Positions 63,540 through 64,000 of a DNA stretch of 64,000 nucleotides are shown piece after piece. Position 1 is the stretch's first letter, and each line of letters starts with the position of its first letter. This stretch comes from Sordaria brevicollis. Its lineage: Eukaryota > Ascomycota > Sordariomycetes > Sordariales > Sordariaceae. The stretch spans positions 2,666,001 to 2,730,000 of the forward strand of contig JAUTDP010000006.1 in the NCBI GenBank assembly GCA_033439795.1, in the 5' to 3' direction. A program made the position numbers and the translations under genes. The notes below the pieces were generated by a model that saw only the letters and a program-made list of their open reading frames with translations, was not told the DNA's origin and ran no database searches.

Positions 63540-63782
63540 TATTAAATAGTATAAATTTATAATGTAAAATCCTTAATAAATTGGATAATTATAGAATACG
63601 ATAATTAATTTAGGAGAGAGATCGAATCGAGGCTCGACTTTTCGGCTATTTATTTATATATAGGAGTTAATTCGGGTTGTCCCTAACCCGACTCTTACGA
63701 TACCTAAAGGAGAAGGTGAGTCTACGACCGATTTGATATCGAGTCGTAGTTCGTTTCGACCTATTTCCTTCTTCCCTTCACA
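63540..63782 (-). repeat. Right LTR (5' in element orientation) of outer gypsy element
   Basis: 243 bp starting TATTAAATAG and ending CTTCCCTTCACA. The half towards 63782 is well preserved, the half towards 63540 is RIP-mutated. Confidence 0.9.
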
Positions 63783-63960
63783 CCTAGTTTTTTCAAAGTG
63801 ATAACTGTTATATAAATTTCCCTATTTTAGCGGTAAATTTAACTATTCTGTATGGTCACGAACATAGTTAACTACACTGACCAATTATCCCCTTCCCCGT
63901 TAAATCTCGTAATAATTTTATAGTATTTAACACAAACTGTAGTAAATTTATTTCCCCTAC
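63783..63960. other. Flanking unique sequence
   Basis: Moderately AT-rich sequence that keeps CpA and TpG, so it lies outside the RIP-mutated element. No gene is visible. Confidence 0.5.
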
Positions 63961-64000
63961 TCCCTCTCCCTCTCCCTCTCCCTCTCCCTCTCCCTCTCCC
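63961..64000. repeat. TCCCTC hexanucleotide microsatellite reaching the window end
   Basis: More than six uninterrupted TCCCTC units continue to the last base. The unit is not the usual fungal telomere repeat CCCTAA. The full length lies outside the window. Confidence 0.9.

Larger units (their letters stand above)
35738..63782 (-). mobile_element. Outer Ty3/gypsy element with nested insertions
   Basis: The LTRs are 35738-36503 (interrupted) and 63540-63782 (243 bp). Subtracting the TRIM and one of its 5 bp duplications (523 bp) from the left LTR leaves exactly 243 bp. Flanks CCCAA (35733-35737) and CCTAG (63783-63787) differ from a common CCCAG by one RIP-type change each, so they fit a target duplication. 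A minus-strand degraded RT box (YIDN for YxDD) at 41634-41645 gives the orientation. A G-rich tract next to 36504 on the minus strand fits the polypurine tract. The element's own sequence is 36504-43928 plus 60109-63539, about 10.9 kb. It is fully RIP-inactivated, and further nested pieces may be hidden. Confidence 0.85.

Noticed and set aside
63961..64000. Telomere
   Set aside because: The unit is CCCTCT, not CCCTAA or another known fungal telomere unit, and the window end is arbitrary.
1..64000. tRNA or rRNA genes
   Set aside because: I saw no cloverleaf with A/B boxes and no rRNA-like conserved stretch; a covariance-model search would be needed to exclude a tRNA fully.

Overview
The window looks like an AT-rich, transposon-filled segment of a filamentous ascomycete (Pezizomycotina) chromosome. 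Evidence: spliceosomal introns of 58-97 bp with GT..AG ends, nested LTR retrotransposons, and the signature of repeat-induced point mutation (RIP). In the AT-rich parts CpA and TpG are almost absent while CpG survives, so transposon reading frames are full of TAA/TAG and have lost their ATG codons. I cannot name the species.

Layout. (1) 1-12660 is RIP-mutated retroelement. A minus-strand Ty3/gypsy relic (protease motif 2089-2138, gag zinc knuckle 3905-3946) is cut on the left by the LTR-like end of another element near 1597. On the right it is cut by a complete 7.4 kb plus-strand Ty3/gypsy chromovirus, 4781-12214, with 251 bp LTRs and target duplication ATAGT. (2) 12660-20450 is a normal-GC island with decayed host-like genes: a minus fragment (12836-13115), a plus gene with one in-frame stop (13321-14736), a small minus frame (14675-15013), a RIP-damaged paralogue (15180-16110) and its better preserved partner. 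The partner is a seven-exon C2H2-type zinc finger gene (18286-19795, minus) broken by a 338 bp MITE inserted in exon 2. (3) 20450-24500 is a RIP-mutated, unassigned repeat. (4) 24500-34700 is a second normal-GC island. It holds a two-exon gene (25423-26218), an AT-hook gene split by a 25 bp tandem duplication (26661-28719), a truncated LTR-type element enclosing an antisense decayed gene (29038-30827), a coiled-coil gene with one in-frame stop (31041-32564), and a convergent minus-strand gene with an internal stop and an 18-unit minisatellite (32676-34656). (5) 35738-63782 is one nested stack. An outer minus-strand Ty3/gypsy element with 243 bp LTRs carries a 518 bp TRIM-like element in its left LTR and a second gypsy element (43929-60103, 204 bp LTRs) in its body. 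The second element contains a third (45506-53804, 237 bp LTRs). (6) The window ends in a CCCTCT microsatellite.

No gene pathway can be reconstructed. The non-transposon genes are lineage-specific proteins that I do not recognise, and most carry just one or a few disabling changes, so the islands read as accessory genes early in decay between heavily silenced repeats. The clearest structural results are the exact LTR and target-site arithmetic of the nested stack, and a RIP gradient inside LTRs: in all four LTR elements the outer half of each LTR is less mutated than the inner half.
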